Below are positions 25,696-34,949 of a DNA stretch of 64,000 nucleotides, one piece after another. How positions within the stretch are numbered: position 1 is the stretch's first letter; every line of letters begins with the position of its first letter. This DNA is from an uncultured Lachnospiraceae bacterium (GTDB lineage Bacteria; Bacillota; Clostridia; Lachnospirales; Lachnospiraceae), in assembly GCA_910577115.1 (NCBI GenBank), contig CAJTMC010000010.1, forward strand, positions 1-64,000, read 5' to 3'. Under the pieces are notes generated by a model. The model had not been told where the DNA came from and searched no databases. It worked only from the letters and a program-made list of their open reading frames with translations. The position numbers and the translations under genes are program-made.

Positions 25696-26436
25696 ATGTT
25701 AAAGGATAAAATCGCTCTCGTAACGGGAGCAGGACGCGGCATTGGGCGCGAAATCGCGCTCACGCTCGCAAAAAACGGTGCGACCGTTATCGTAAATTAT
25801 AACGGTTCCAAGGATGCGGCGGACGAAGTTGTCTCCGCAATCACACAAGACGGCGGAAGTGCGGAGGCGATACAGTGCAACGTATCCGATTACGCTGCAA
25901 GTGAGGCGTTCGTAAAGACCGTGTTGGAAAAATACAAAAAAGTAGACATTCTCGTAAATAACGCAGGCGTTACAAGGGATAACCTTATTATGCGCATGAG
26001 CGAGGAGGACTATGACGCAGTGCTCGATACAAACTTAAAGGGTACTTTTAATATGATAAAACACCTATCGCGCAGTTTTATTAAGCAGCGCGGCGGTAAA
26101 ATCATTAACATCACATCCGTGAGCGGCGTGCTTGGAAATGCGGGACAGGCAAATTATTCCGCATCAAAGGCGGGCGTGATCGGATTGACAAAGAGTGTGG
26201 CAAGAGAGCTTGCAAGCAGGGGAATCAATGTCAATGCGGTTGCTCCGGGCTTTATTGACACAGACATGACAAAGAATATGACAGATGACGCAAAGAAAGA
26301 GCTTTCAGCCATGATACCGATGGGCAGAATAGGAAGTACAAAGGATATTGCGGATATGGTACTGTTCCTTGCGGGCGGGAATTCAAACTATATTACAGGA
26401 CAAGTGCTGTGTGTTGACGGCGGTATGTCTATGTAA
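25696..26436 (+). CDS. fabG: 3-oxoacyl-ACP reductase
   Basis: 246 residues, short-chain dehydrogenase fold. The NADPH loop GAGRGIG, NNAG (VNNAGVTRD), the catalytic Ser, and YSASK (Tyr and Lys) are all present, as is the C-terminal GQVLCVDGGMSM. It reduces 3-ketoacyl-ACP. The stop codon is buried in a 17-base perfect stem. Confidence 0.96.
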   Translation: MLKDKIALVTGAGRGIGREIALTLAKNGATVIVNYNGSKDAADEVVSAITQDGGSAEAIQCNVSDYAASEAFVKTVLEKYKKVDILVNNAGVTRDNLIMRMSEEDYDAVLDTNLKGTFNMIKHLSRSFIKQRGGKIINITSVSGVLGNAGQANYSASKAGVIGLTKSVARELASRGINVNAVAPGFIDTDMTKNMTDDAKKELSAMIPMGRIGSTKDIADMVLFLAGGNSNYITGQVLCVDGGMSM

Positions 26437-26465
26437 AAGAAATTCTGTGAATTTCTTTTACATAG
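26429..26465 (+). repeat. Perfect 17-bp hairpin across the fabG stop codon
   Basis: CTATGTAAAAGAAATTC pairs without a mismatch with GAATTTCTTTTACATAG, with a three-base loop. The left arm contains the fabG stop codon (TAA at 26434-26436). No T tract follows; the fabF ribosome site is about 15 bases downstream. Confidence 0.9.
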
Positions 26466-26492
26466 CGAATTCGGGAAAGGAATGAGAAAGAG

Positions 26493-27728
26493 ATGAAAAA
26501 AAGAGTAGTAGTAACAGGAATGGGTGCAATTACGCCGATCGGAAACAGCGTAGACGCTTTCTGGGAAGGCATCAGGCAGGAGAAAATCGGCTTTGATAAG
26601 ATTTCTTATTTTGATGCGTCCGAATACAAATGTAAGCTGGCAGCCGAGGTGAAGGATTTTGATCCCGCCAATTATATGGATAAAAAAGCAGCCCGCAGAA
26701 TGGAGCAGTTCTGCCAGTTCGCAGTGGCAGCGTCCAAGGAGGCGCTTGAGGACGCAGGCGTTGACATGGAGAAAGAAGATGCATTCCGTGTAGGCTGTTC
26801 GATCGGAAACGGCGTAGGCAGCCTTCAGGCAATGGAGCGCGAGCATACAAAGCTTGTGGAAAAAGGTCCGTCAAAACTTTCCCCACTGTTTGTGCCGCTT
26901 GTGATTTCCAACATGGCAGCAGGAAACGTCAGCATTATCTTTGGATTAAAGGGAAAGAACATTAATGTTGTGACAGCATGTGCGACAGGCACGAACTCAA
27001 TTGGAGAGGCATTCAGAACCATTCAGTACGGGGACGCCGATATCATGCTTGCAGGCGGTACGGAGAGCTCTGTCACACCGTTAGGAATCGGCGGATTTTC
27101 GGCACTGACAGCGCTTTCTTCCAGTGAAGACCCGACACGCTGCTCTATCCCGTTTGACAAGGACAGAAGCGGATTTGTTATGGGCGAAGGCGCAGGCATT
27201 GTCGTGCTTGAGGAGCTTGAGCACGCAAAGGCAAGAGGCGCAAAGATTTATGCGGAGGTTGTAGGATACGGCTGCTCTGCGGACGCATACCACATTACTT
27301 CTCCCGTAGAGGACGGCTCCGGCGCGGCAACCGCAATGTTAAATGCAATCAAGGACGCAGGCCTGCAGCCTACGGATATTACTTATATTAACGCACATGG
27401 TACCAGCACGCATCACAACGATTTGTTTGAAACAAGAGCAATCAAGAGTGCGTTCGGCGACCATGCAAAGAATATCAAAATCAACTCTACAAAGTCAATG
27501 GTAGGCCATTTGCTCGGAGGCGCAGGGGCAGTCGAGTTCGTGGCATGCGTAAAGGAAATTGAGGAAGGCTTTATCCATAGAACAGTTGGCTTGCAGGAAA
27601 GTGAAGAGGAGCTGGATTTGAATTATTGTAAGGAGAGCTATCAGGAAGAGGTTCCGTATGCGCTCAGCAATTCCCTCGGATTTGGCGGACACAATGCAAG
27701 TATTATCGTAAAAAAATACGCAGAATAA
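26493..27728 (+). CDS. fabF: Beta-ketoacyl-ACP synthase II
   Basis: 411 residues, thiolase fold. Catalytic Cys163 in VTACATGTNS, His in NAHGTSTHHND and His in KSMVGHLLGGAG form the KAS Cys-His-His triad. It condenses malonyl-ACP with the growing chain. The usual next gene, accB, is absent; a hairpin and a set of palindromes follow instead. Confidence 0.97.
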   Translation: MKKRVVVTGMGAITPIGNSVDAFWEGIRQEKIGFDKISYFDASEYKCKLAAEVKDFDPANYMDKKAARRMEQFCQFAVAASKEALEDAGVDMEKEDAFRVGCSIGNGVGSLQAMEREHTKLVEKGPSKLSPLFVPLVISNMAAGNVSIIFGLKGKNINVVTACATGTNSIGEAFRTIQYGDADIMLAGGTESSVTPLGIGGFSALTALSSSEDPTRCSIPFDKDRSGFVMGEGAGIVVLEELEHAKARGAKIYAEVVGYGCSADAYHITSPVEDGSGAATAMLNAIKDAGLQPTDITYINAHGTSTHHNDLFETRAIKSAFGDHAKNIKINSTKSMVGHLLGGAGAVEFVACVKEIEEGFIHRTVGLQESEEELDLNYCKESYQEEVPYALSNSLGFGGHNASIIVKKYAE

Positions 27729-27734
27729 AAATCG

Positions 27735-27777
27735 TGCGCAGTTACTGTCCGACTCTGCCAGACAGTAATCATGCGCA
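27735..27777 (+). repeat. Hairpin between fabF and fabZ
   Basis: TGCGCA (27735-27740) and TGCGCA (27772-27777) pair outside TTACTGTC/GACAGTAA, with a small internal loop and an 11-base apical loop. It lies just after the fabF stop. Confidence 0.7.
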
Positions 27778-27833
27778 AATATTTCGAACCTGATAACAAA
27801 TAATTCCATTTCTGTAATGACAGAAAAAGAAAC

Positions 27834-27910
27834 TGACACATGTGTCATAAAATGCTGAGAAACTGACACATGTGTCATAATGAAAACACAGGAAGGTGAC
27901 ACATATGTCA
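27834..27910. repeat. Three copies of a TGACACATGTGTCA palindrome before fabZ
   Basis: TGACACATGTGTCA at 27834-27847 and 27864-27877 are identical. TGACACATATGTCA at 27897-27910 is the same but for one base pair. The third copy covers the fabZ start codon (27905) and directly follows its ribosome site AGGAAGG. The motif is unlike the FabT box. Further copies occur at 16561 (identical) and 42138 (one base different). Confidence 0.85.
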
Positions 27911-28336
27911 GTTTATACAGCAAAAGAAATTATGGAGATTATTCCCCACAGACAGCCGTTTATGCTCATAGATACCATTGAAGAGCTTGACGAGGGAGAA
28001 AGAGCGCTTGGTAAAAAGTGCGTGAGCTTTAACGAGCCGTACTTTGCAGGACATTTCCCCCAAAATCCCGTAATGCCCGGCGTGCTTATTATTGAGGCGC
28101 TCGCACAGGTCGGTGCGGTTGCCATTTTAGGAATGCCCGAGTGGAAGGGAAAAACGGCGTACTTTGTGGGAATTGATAAAGCGCGTTTTAAGCAGAAAGT
28201 ATATCCGGGCGACGTGCTGATGCTTGAGACAAAGATTGTGAAGGTAAAGGGGCCGATTGGTGTCGGCGAAGCGACAGCGACGGTAAACGGCAAGGTTGTA
28301 TGTAAGGCGGAATTAACTTTTGCAATAGGCGATTAA
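27905..28336 (+). CDS. fabZ: 3-hydroxyacyl-ACP dehydratase
   Basis: 143 residues, hot-dog fold. IPHRQPFMLID and the catalytic His/Glu block GHFPQNPVMPGVLIIEALAQ are diagnostic. It dehydrates 3-hydroxyacyl-ACP. I chose ATG 27905 because AGGAAGG lies eight bases before it. The start codon is inside a 14-base palindrome, so RNA folding or a bound protein could hinder its translation. Confidence 0.96.
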   Translation: MSVYTAKEIMEIIPHRQPFMLIDTIEELDEGERALGKKCVSFNEPYFAGHFPQNPVMPGVLIIEALAQVGAVAILGMPEWKGKTAYFVGIDKARFKQKVYPGDVLMLETKIVKVKGPIGVGEATATVNGKVVCKAELTFAIGD

Positions 28337-28400
28337 AACTATTTTCACAATGCAACTTTGCGAAACATTGGCACTGCGAAGTGCGGAAAAGAGGTTTGGC

Positions 28401-30173
28401 ATGGAAAGAAAACGGAGATTTCCTATTAATTTATATAATAAGCTAGAGGAAAAACTGAAAAATAAATCGGAAGAGAACAATGTGGAAGCAGTCTCAGCAG
28501 AGGCGCCCGCAATGGAAGAGAAACGTATCAAATGCCCGAAGTGCGCAAAGATGGTGGAACGTGAGCGTGTTGTAAAGCATAAGTATATCTGCTATGAATG
28601 CGGCGGCTATTTTCGTGTAAAGACAAATAACCGTATTCGTATGGTCGCTGATCCCAAAACCTTTGAACCCTGGTTTGAGGACATGGAAGTAAGCAATCCG
28701 CTTGACTTTAACGGATATGAGGAGAAGCTTGCGGCGGCGCGTGAAAAGACAGGATTAAAAGAGGCGGTTACTGTCGGCCGTTGTAAAGTGTTCGGCGATG
28801 ATGTCGTGCTTGGCGTGTGCGATTCGCGGTTTATGATGTCGAGCATGGGGCACGTTGTAGGTGAGAAAATTACAAAGGCAATTGAGCGTGCGACAGAGTT
28901 AAAACTGCCTGTGTTTATGTTTTGCTGTTCCGGCGGAGCGAGAATGCAGGAAGGTATTATTTCATTGATGCAGATGGCAAAGACCTCTGCCGCAATCAAA
29001 AAGCATGGCGATGCAGGTCTCTTGTACTGCTCGATACTGACAGACCCGACAACAGGCGGTGTGACGGCAAGCTTTGCGATGCTTGGCGATGTGATTATGG
29101 CGGAGCCGGGCGCACTGATTGGCTTTGCAGGACCGCGTGTTATCAAGCAGACAATCGGACAGGAGCTTCCGGAGGGTTTTCAGACAGCGGAGTTTCTTGT
29201 AGAACATGGATTTGTAGATGGCATTGTAGAAAGAGATAATCTAAAAAAGACCATTCATTTTCTACTCAGAGCACATCAGAGCGCAGCACGTTCACGTGCA
29301 GGAAAGAAAACATATGCCGATTTCTGCGAGGAAACAGGTGTTAAGTTTGAACTTAGCGAAAGTCTAAAGGAGCAGACATGGAACTCCACACCGCGTACGG
29401 CATGGGAGAAAGTAAAAGCAGTAAGACAGGTAGACAGACCTTCGGCAGTAGATTACATGGAACATATATTCGATTATTTTACAGAGGCACATGGCGACAG
29501 AGGCTTTAGCGACGATAAGGCTTTGATTGGCGGCATCGGATTTCTTGACGGACAGCCTGTGACCGTAATTGCCGATTTGAAGGGAAAGAGCTTTGAGGAG
29601 TGTCAGGAGCGTAATTTCGGTATGCCGCTTCCCGAGGGTTACAGAAAAGCTCTGAGACTGATGAAGCAGGCAGAGAAATTCAACAGACCGATTGTCAGCT
29701 TTGTCAATACTTCCGGTGCGTTCTGCGGTATCGAGGCAGAGGAGCGCGGCCAAGGCGAGGCAATTGCAAGAAATCTGCTTGAGATGTCAGGCTTAAAGGT
29801 ACCCGTTTTATGCATTCTCATAGGAGAAGGCGGCAGCGGCGGCGCACTTGCTACGGCAGTCGGAAACGAAGTGTGGATGCTTGAAAATTCCACCTACTCG
29901 ATTCTTTCTCCGGAAGGCTTTGCCTCTATTCTTTGGAAGGATTCGAGCAGGGCACAGGAGGCAAGCGAGGTCATGAATATCACTGCGCAGGATTTGAAGC
30001 GGCTTGGCGTGATTGAACAGATTATACCGGAATTTGGCGGTGCAGGTGAGGATACTGCAGCGGCGATTGCAGGCTATATGAAAGACCATATCAAAGAATT
30101 TTTGACAAAATATGAGGGCATGAGCGGTGAGGACATTGCAGCGGAGCGCTACAAACGTTTTCGGAATTTCTAG
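28401..30173 (+). CDS. accDA: Acetyl-CoA carboxylase carboxyltransferase, AccD-AccA fusion
   Basis: 590 residues in one frame. Residues 1-290 are the beta subunit, with the zinc finger Cys45, Cys48, Cys64 and Cys67 and the CSGGARMQEG region. Residues 300-590 are the alpha subunit, with AHGDRGFSDDKALIGGIG, FVNTSGAFCGIEAEERGQGEA and GEGGSGGALA. Together they transfer CO2 from biotin to acetyl-CoA. ATG 28401 follows AAAAGAGG; the ATG at 28350 has no site. The biotin carboxyl carrier (accB) and biotin carboxylase (accC), usually on either side of fabZ, are missing here. Confidence 0.95.
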   Translation: MERKRRFPINLYNKLEEKLKNKSEENNVEAVSAEAPAMEEKRIKCPKCAKMVERERVVKHKYICYECGGYFRVKTNNRIRMVADPKTFEPWFEDMEVSNPLDFNGYEEKLAAAREKTGLKEAVTVGRCKVFGDDVVLGVCDSRFMMSSMGHVVGEKITKAIERATELKLPVFMFCCSGGARMQEGIISLMQMAKTSAAIKKHGDAGLLYCSILTDPTTGGVTASFAMLGDVIMAEPGALIGFAGPRVIKQTIGQELPEGFQTAEFLVEHGFVDGIVERDNLKKTIHFLLRAHQSAARSRAGKKTYADFCEETGVKFELSESLKEQTWNSTPRTAWEKVKAVRQVDRPSAVDYMEHIFDYFTEAHGDRGFSDDKALIGGIGFLDGQPVTVIADLKGKSFEECQERNFGMPLPEGYRKALRLMKQAEKFNRPIVSFVNTSGAFCGIEAEERGQGEAIARNLLEMSGLKVPVLCILIGEGGSGGALATAVGNEVWMLENSTYSILSPEGFASILWKDSSRAQEASEVMNITAQDLKRLGVIEQIIPEFGGAGEDTAAAIAGYMKDHIKEFLTKYEGMSGEDIAAERYKRFRNF

Positions 30174-30199
30174 CTCCCAGCGCAAAGAAGGGCAATCGA

Positions 30200-31237
30200 A
30201 TGAATATAAATGAATTAAAAATAGGCAGCCTCACCGCCCGCGTGCCTGTAATACAAGGCGGCATGGGCGTGGGCGTAAGTCTTTCCGGACTGGCAGGAGC
30301 AGTGGCGGCAGCGGGCGGAATCGGCGTGATTTCCACAGCGCAAATCGGCTACCGTGATGCTGATTTTGACAGGAACCCAATTGCATGTAATCTAAAAGCA
30401 ATCGGTGAGGAAATCAGAAAGGCAAGAGCAATTGCAGACGGCGGAATAATCGGTGTAAATATTATGGTAGCCACAAAGCATTATGAGGAGTATGTGAAAG
30501 CGGCGGTCGAAGCGGGGGTTGATATTATTATATCAGGCGCGGGGCTTCCAATGACTCTTCCCAGTGTTTCCGGCGATGCCATGATAGCGCCGATTGTTTC
30601 CAGCAAAAAGTCGCTTGCGGTGATATCCAAATATTGGAGTAAGAAGTATGACAGAAAGCCTGATTTGGTCGTGATAGAAGGCCCGAAGGCAGGTGGGCAT
30701 TTAGGCTTTCAACTAGAAGAAATAGAAGCGTATACCGTTGCAGAGACGAAGGACTATGACGAGGAAATCAAAGCAATCATAGCACTTGCAGACGAGATGG
30801 AAGTGCCTGTCGCAGTAGCAGGAGGCATTTATGAGCGGGCAGATATGGAGCATTATCTGGAGATGGGAGCAAAGGCGGTGCAGATTGCCACACGCTTTGT
30901 GACAACGAGGGAATGCGATGCGTCAGAGGCGTACAAACAGGCATATATTGACGCAAAGAAAGAAGATATTGTGCTTGTAAAGAGTCCTGTCGGAATGCCG
31001 GGACGCGCAATACACAATGCCTTTTTGGATAAGGTCGCACAAGGTGAACGGTTTATGAGAGGGTGCAGGCAGTGCATCAGCACATGTAAGCCCGAAACGA
31101 CGCCGTACTGTATTACGGAGGCGCTTGTGAACGCGGTGAAGGGAAATCTGGACGAAGGCTTGATTTTCTGCGGAAGCAATGCCTGCCGCGCAGATAAAAT
31201 AGAAACGGTAGCCGATATAATGGAGGAGTTTTCATAA
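30200..31237 (+). CDS. FabK/nitronate monooxygenase-family flavoprotein
   Basis: 345 residues, FMN TIM barrel (PVIQGGMGVGVSLSGLAGAV, GVNIMVAT, SGAGLPMTLP, AGGIYERADM, ATRFVTTREC). The C-terminal end has a cluster CRQCISTCKPETTPYC not found in the FabK above. This subgroup is annotated as nitronate monooxygenase; its place between accDA and fabH suggests a second enoyl reductase or an accessory flavoprotein of lipid synthesis. The stop overlaps the fabH start by one base. Confidence 0.85.
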   Translation: MNINELKIGSLTARVPVIQGGMGVGVSLSGLAGAVAAAGGIGVISTAQIGYRDADFDRNPIACNLKAIGEEIRKARAIADGGIIGVNIMVATKHYEEYVKAAVEAGVDIIISGAGLPMTLPSVSGDAMIAPIVSSKKSLAVISKYWSKKYDRKPDLVVIEGPKAGGHLGFQLEEIEAYTVAETKDYDEEIKAIIALADEMEVPVAVAGGIYERADMEHYLEMGAKAVQIATRFVTTRECDASEAYKQAYIDAKKEDIVLVKSPVGMPGRAIHNAFLDKVAQGERFMRGCRQCISTCKPETTPYCITEALVNAVKGNLDEGLIFCGSNACRADKIETVADIMEEFS

Positions 31238-32238
31238 TGGCAATAAAAATTACAGGTACGGGAAGCGCCCTGCCTGAAAAAATAGTGACAAATTTTGATA
31301 TGGCAGAACTCGTGGAGACCTCTGACGAGTGGATACGTGAGCGCACGGGGATTGCGGAGCGCAGGATTTCGACCGGCGATACGGTATCCTCGCTTGCTGC
31401 AAAGGCATGTATGGAAGCGCTTGCAATGGCAAAAAGAGATGCGGCAGACGTTGATTTGATTTTAGTGGCGACCTGCTCTCCGGAGCTATTGCTTCCTTGC
31501 TGTGCGTGTCAGGTACAAAGCGCAATAGGCGCACATCAGGCGGTAGCGTTTGACTTAAATGCAGCCTGCTCCGGTTTTTTGTTTGCCCTAAATACAGCGT
31601 ACGCATATTTGCAGACTGGTCTTTACAAAAATGCGCTGATTGTCGGCAGCGAGGTGCTTTCTAAGCTGATCGACTGGACAGACCGCTCGACCTGCGTGCT
31701 GTTCGGCGACGGTGCAGGTGCAGCCTTTATAGAGCTGTCAAAGACAGATGAGATTTGTGAGAACGGCAGAGCGGCAGGCCTTGAGGAAATGGTAATGGGC
31801 TCGGATGGTGCTAAAGGCATGGTACTTGCGTGTGCGGAGCGATCCGTTTCCAATCCCTATTACAAGGAAACGGAACAGATAAAACCATATGTCTGTATGG
31901 ACGGACAGGAAGTATATAAATTTGCGACAAGACAGGTTCCTGCCTGTATCAAAGAGGCGTTAGAGAAGGCTAACCTCACAGTCGATGATGTTGACTTGTT
32001 TGTGCTGCATCAGGCAAATGTACGCATTATTGAGTCTGTGGCAAAGCGTCTGAAGGCAGACTTGTCAAAATTCCCCATGAATTTAGACCATATTGGAAAT
32101 ATGTCATCAGCAACCATTCCCGTGCTGCTTGACGAGTTGAACAGGAACGGAAAAATAAAGAAAGGCGACAGACTGGTGCTGTCAGGGTTTGGTGCAGGGC
32201 TTACATATGGCGCAAGCATACTCGTCTGGGGCGCTTAA
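31237..32238 (+). CDS. fabH: Beta-ketoacyl-ACP synthase III
   Basis: 333 residues. The catalytic Cys111 lies in LNAACSGFLFAL, the His in LHQANVRI, and the Asn in DHIGNMSSATIP, the KAS III triad. TSDEWIRERTGIAERR is another family block. It starts chains from acetyl-CoA. Here it comes near the end of the operon, not at the front as in many Firmicutes. Confidence 0.97.
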   Translation: MAIKITGTGSALPEKIVTNFDMAELVETSDEWIRERTGIAERRISTGDTVSSLAAKACMEALAMAKRDAADVDLILVATCSPELLLPCCACQVQSAIGAHQAVAFDLNAACSGFLFALNTAYAYLQTGLYKNALIVGSEVLSKLIDWTDRSTCVLFGDGAGAAFIELSKTDEICENGRAAGLEEMVMGSDGAKGMVLACAERSVSNPYYKETEQIKPYVCMDGQEVYKFATRQVPACIKEALEKANLTVDDVDLFVLHQANVRIIESVAKRLKADLSKFPMNLDHIGNMSSATIPVLLDELNRNGKIKKGDRLVLSGFGAGLTYGASILVWGA

Positions 32239-32266
32239 GAAATTTCATTGGGGAATTGGTGCATAC

Positions 32267-32731
32267 ATGGAAAAGAAAACAAGCAGAACCTTAAATGAGC
32301 TGTTGGTGAAGCTTTTTAATAATATGATGGATATGGAAGAGCGGGCAATCATAACGGAGGAATTTCAGGACATTACAAACAACGATATGCATATTATTGA
32401 GGCAATCGGCATCGACGAGCCGCGCAAAATGTCTGAAATCGCAGCAAGGCTTGGTGTTACGGTCGGCACACTTACAACCAACATGAACAGTTTGGAAAAC
32501 AAAGGCTATATCTTGCGCAAGCGCAGCGAAACGGATAAGCGGGTTGTTCTGGTCGTTCTCAGGGAAAAAGGCAGAAAAGCATTTTTCCACCACAGAGATT
32601 TTCACAAGAAAATGATTAAGTCCATTGTGAAAGATTTGTACGAGGACGAAATGGAGGTCATGATTAAAGGGCTGTTGAACTTGAATGATTTTTTGACAAA
32701 AATTGATACGGAACAGAAAGATAAGACATAA
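32267..32731 (+). CDS. fabT: MarR-family repressor of fatty acid synthesis
   Basis: 154 residues with the winged helix in the middle: KMSEIAARLGVTVGTLTTNM (helix-turn-helix), then KGYILRKRSETDKRVVLV (wing). It is FabT-like by fold and by context: last gene of a fab operon whose promoter carries three TTTGAnnnTCAAA boxes. In streptococci FabT represses with long-chain acyl-ACP as co-repressor. Feedback on its own operon is inferred. ATG 32267 is preferred to an upstream start inside fabH. Confidence 0.9.
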   Translation: MEKKTSRTLNELLVKLFNNMMDMEERAIITEEFQDITNNDMHIIEAIGIDEPRKMSEIAARLGVTVGTLTTNMNSLENKGYILRKRSETDKRVVLVVLREKGRKAFFHHRDFHKKMIKSIVKDLYEDEMEVMIKGLLNLNDFLTKIDTEQKDKT

Positions 32732-32732
32732 T

Positions 32733-32774
32733 AAAGGCGGAGAATAAAAGTACATTCTCCGCCTTTGGTATTTT
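32733..32774 (+). terminator. Terminator of the fatty acid operon
   Basis: AAAGGCGGAGAAT pairs perfectly with ATTCTCCGCCTTT around an eight-base loop, then GGTATTTT. The convergent diguanylate cyclase gene ends at 32780, so the hairpin may serve both strands. Confidence 0.9.
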
Positions 32775-32779
32775 AAGGA

Positions 32780-34465
32780 TTAGCACAACCCTTTCAGCTT
32801 GCGCTTGTTTTTATACATTAATGCATCTGCCTCGGCAATTGCTTCATCTAATGTTTTTCCACCCTTAATCAACACATATCCATGCGCGATTACAAGCGTA
32901 AAGCCTAAGTCGGGCTGCTTGTTAAATTCCTCACAATAATCCGTCAGACGTTGAATGCATTGCTGATAAATCTCGTCTGCATTGATCGCATTAATAATGG
33001 TAAGAAATTCATCGCCGCCCGTCCGATAGGAATAGCAGGTATCTTCAAATTCGCTAAATGCATGTTTTAAACCATCCGCGACAGCCATAATCATCTGGTC
33101 TCCCTTTTCATGCCCAAGCGTATCGTTGACCTTTTTCAGGTTGTTGACGTCAAACTGTATGATTCCAAGCGGTGAAAAGCTGTCAATAATGTGCTTATAT
33201 TCCGAGAAATGCTCGCTAAACGCCGTACGGTTGTATAATCCGGTCATGTGGTCTGTCAGCGCAAGGTCATGCAGCATGTCTGCCTTCATACCCTTTGAAA
33301 AAGTGGTCACAATCTGGTTAAACTGATACACAATCAAACAAAGCAAGAAGCAAAGCAGTGCGATGCGGACATAGGAGGAGTAGTCATTGTAGCTGCCAAG
33401 AAGATATTTAACCAGTGAAATCACAATGCACACAACAAGTACCGCAATCAGCGGGAGAATAATGAATCTTTGCGACTTGCGGTTATTGCTGTCTGTGTAG
33501 CTTTGCACCAACGGAATCATTAGCGGTATCAAAAATACGATCAGTATACGTGTAAAGACAAGCGTATAGTGAAAGTCCTTTATGCATAGCAGATGTAAAA
33601 CCGTTGAGACAATTAATACAACAGCGCTGACAAAGCTGAAAATAATGGAAAAGGTACGTGCTTTCCCCTTTAGCCGATAACTTGCCAGCATACCATAGGA
33701 AAGCGGAATAGCGGCAAGCGCCAAATATCCTAATAAATGAACCAGATCGGAGTGCCCCAAAAAAAGCTGCCATAAAATGGACTCGGAGCTTAACCATTGT
33801 GCGGAAAAAAGTGTTGCAAGACCAAGATAGAGTAAATCTCTGCCTGCCTTGTTTCCGCGCCGCATATAAAAATAGAGTAACAGTATAATAAAACCGCCAA
33901 TCCATAAAAAATTGCTGATAATAAAGCCCAAAATCCGCTCTTTGGTAATTTTTTGGTAAATATCCTGTGTATTACCATAATATATATTGTCAATCAGCCC
34001 GTCGGAATCCGTATAACAAGCCGTAACTTCAAGACACAATGTCACAGGCATTTCGGAGGCGTTCAATGAAACCAGATGCCAGCGGCTTCCCGGTGAAATT
34101 CCGTAAATAGGAGAGTTGACAGGGGAATCCTCATGGACGAGCGTATCGTCCACATATATATTTACATAACAACTTCGCGCGCGAAAAATAACCGCGGTAT
34201 CAAACTGGGTAGATTTCAGTGTATAGTACACACGCTGCGGGAGAAACGTTTTGGCGGTACTGTCGTAGCTGCCGAAATCAGAGAGAGAGCAGACAGCTCC
34301 CGTTTCATCTGTCCAATTCTCAGAAATACTAACCACATGATAATTTTTAAATGAAATCGTGCGTAACAAAATGCCCCATAACGAAAGGGCAAAAACAAAA
34401 TAAATAGATATGGTTACAATACGCATTCTAAATGTATTGATGTATTTTTTTGACTGATTATTCAT
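32780..34465 (-). CDS. Membrane diguanylate cyclase (GGDEF) with extracytoplasmic sensor domain
   Basis: 561 residues, reverse strand. One N-terminal membrane helix, an extracytoplasmic beta-rich domain (about residues 40-180), seven membrane helices (about 185-390; the layout of 7TM-DISM receptors), then a GGDEF domain. The active-site motif GGDEF is intact at about residues 483-487, with LTDHMTGLYNR and DVNNLKKVNDTLGHEKGD before it, so it should make cyclic di-GMP. No EAL domain is fused. The ligand is unknown. Confidence 0.92.
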   Translation of the reverse strand: MNNQSKKYINTFRMRIVTISIYFVFALSLWGILLRTISFKNYHVVSISENWTDETGAVCSLSDFGSYDSTAKTFLPQRVYYTLKSTQFDTAVIFRARSCYVNIYVDDTLVHEDSPVNSPIYGISPGSRWHLVSLNASEMPVTLCLEVTACYTDSDGLIDNIYYGNTQDIYQKITKERILGFIISNFLWIGGFIILLLYFYMRRGNKAGRDLLYLGLATLFSAQWLSSESILWQLFLGHSDLVHLLGYLALAAIPLSYGMLASYRLKGKARTFSIIFSFVSAVVLIVSTVLHLLCIKDFHYTLVFTRILIVFLIPLMIPLVQSYTDSNNRKSQRFIILPLIAVLVVCIVISLVKYLLGSYNDYSSYVRIALLCFLLCLIVYQFNQIVTTFSKGMKADMLHDLALTDHMTGLYNRTAFSEHFSEYKHIIDSFSPLGIIQFDVNNLKKVNDTLGHEKGDQMIMAVADGLKHAFSEFEDTCYSYRTGGDEFLTIINAINADEIYQQCIQRLTDYCEEFNKQPDLGFTLVIAHGYVLIKGGKTLDEAIAEADALMYKNKRKLKGLC

Positions 34466-34717
34466 TCGTACACCTGCTTACAATAATGGAATTTAAGCTC
34501 TGTAAATTTTACAAAAAATCAAAAAGAGCTAGAAACATACACATGTATATGATAAAATAAATTTGCAAATATTCCAATAGATAAGTTTAAAATTTGTGAA
34601 AATAGTGCAAATTAAAGAGTTGCATGTTTTCAAGAATATCAATTTAACCAAAACAAAACGATTATAAACAAGTGTTTATTAAAGCGGTTTGTGGCAAAGA
34701 TTGCGGGAGGGGCTCAT

Positions 34718-34918
34718 ATGATTATGTGCCCTGAGATAAAGGAGTGCAACGATATATCCGCTCAAAATCTAAAAGCGGTGAAGCGAAAACCGGAGGAGCT
34801 CCATATTCCGCTCCTTGCCGAGGAGGTCGGTGAGCATTATCCGCGCACAGTAGTATTTGATATGTCAAGCGGTGTGCTGCGGGTCGTTACTTCCGGACGG
34901 GAAGACAGAATGTTGTAG
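34718..34918 (+). CDS. Small hypothetical protein
   Basis: 66 residues, no signal or membrane helix. The C-terminal half (YPRTVVFDMSSGVLRVVTSG) looks like a small beta unit. GGGAGGGG lies about five bases before ATG 34718; a GTG at 34691 is less likely. It is followed after 31 bases by another small gene with a very strong site, so the two probably share a transcript. No family recognised. Confidence 0.6.
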   Translation: MIMCPEIKECNDISAQNLKAVKRKPEELHIPLLAEEVGEHYPRTVVFDMSSGVLRVVTSGREDRML

Positions 34919-34949
34919 AAAAACATGGAGAAAATAAGGAGGGTTTGGT

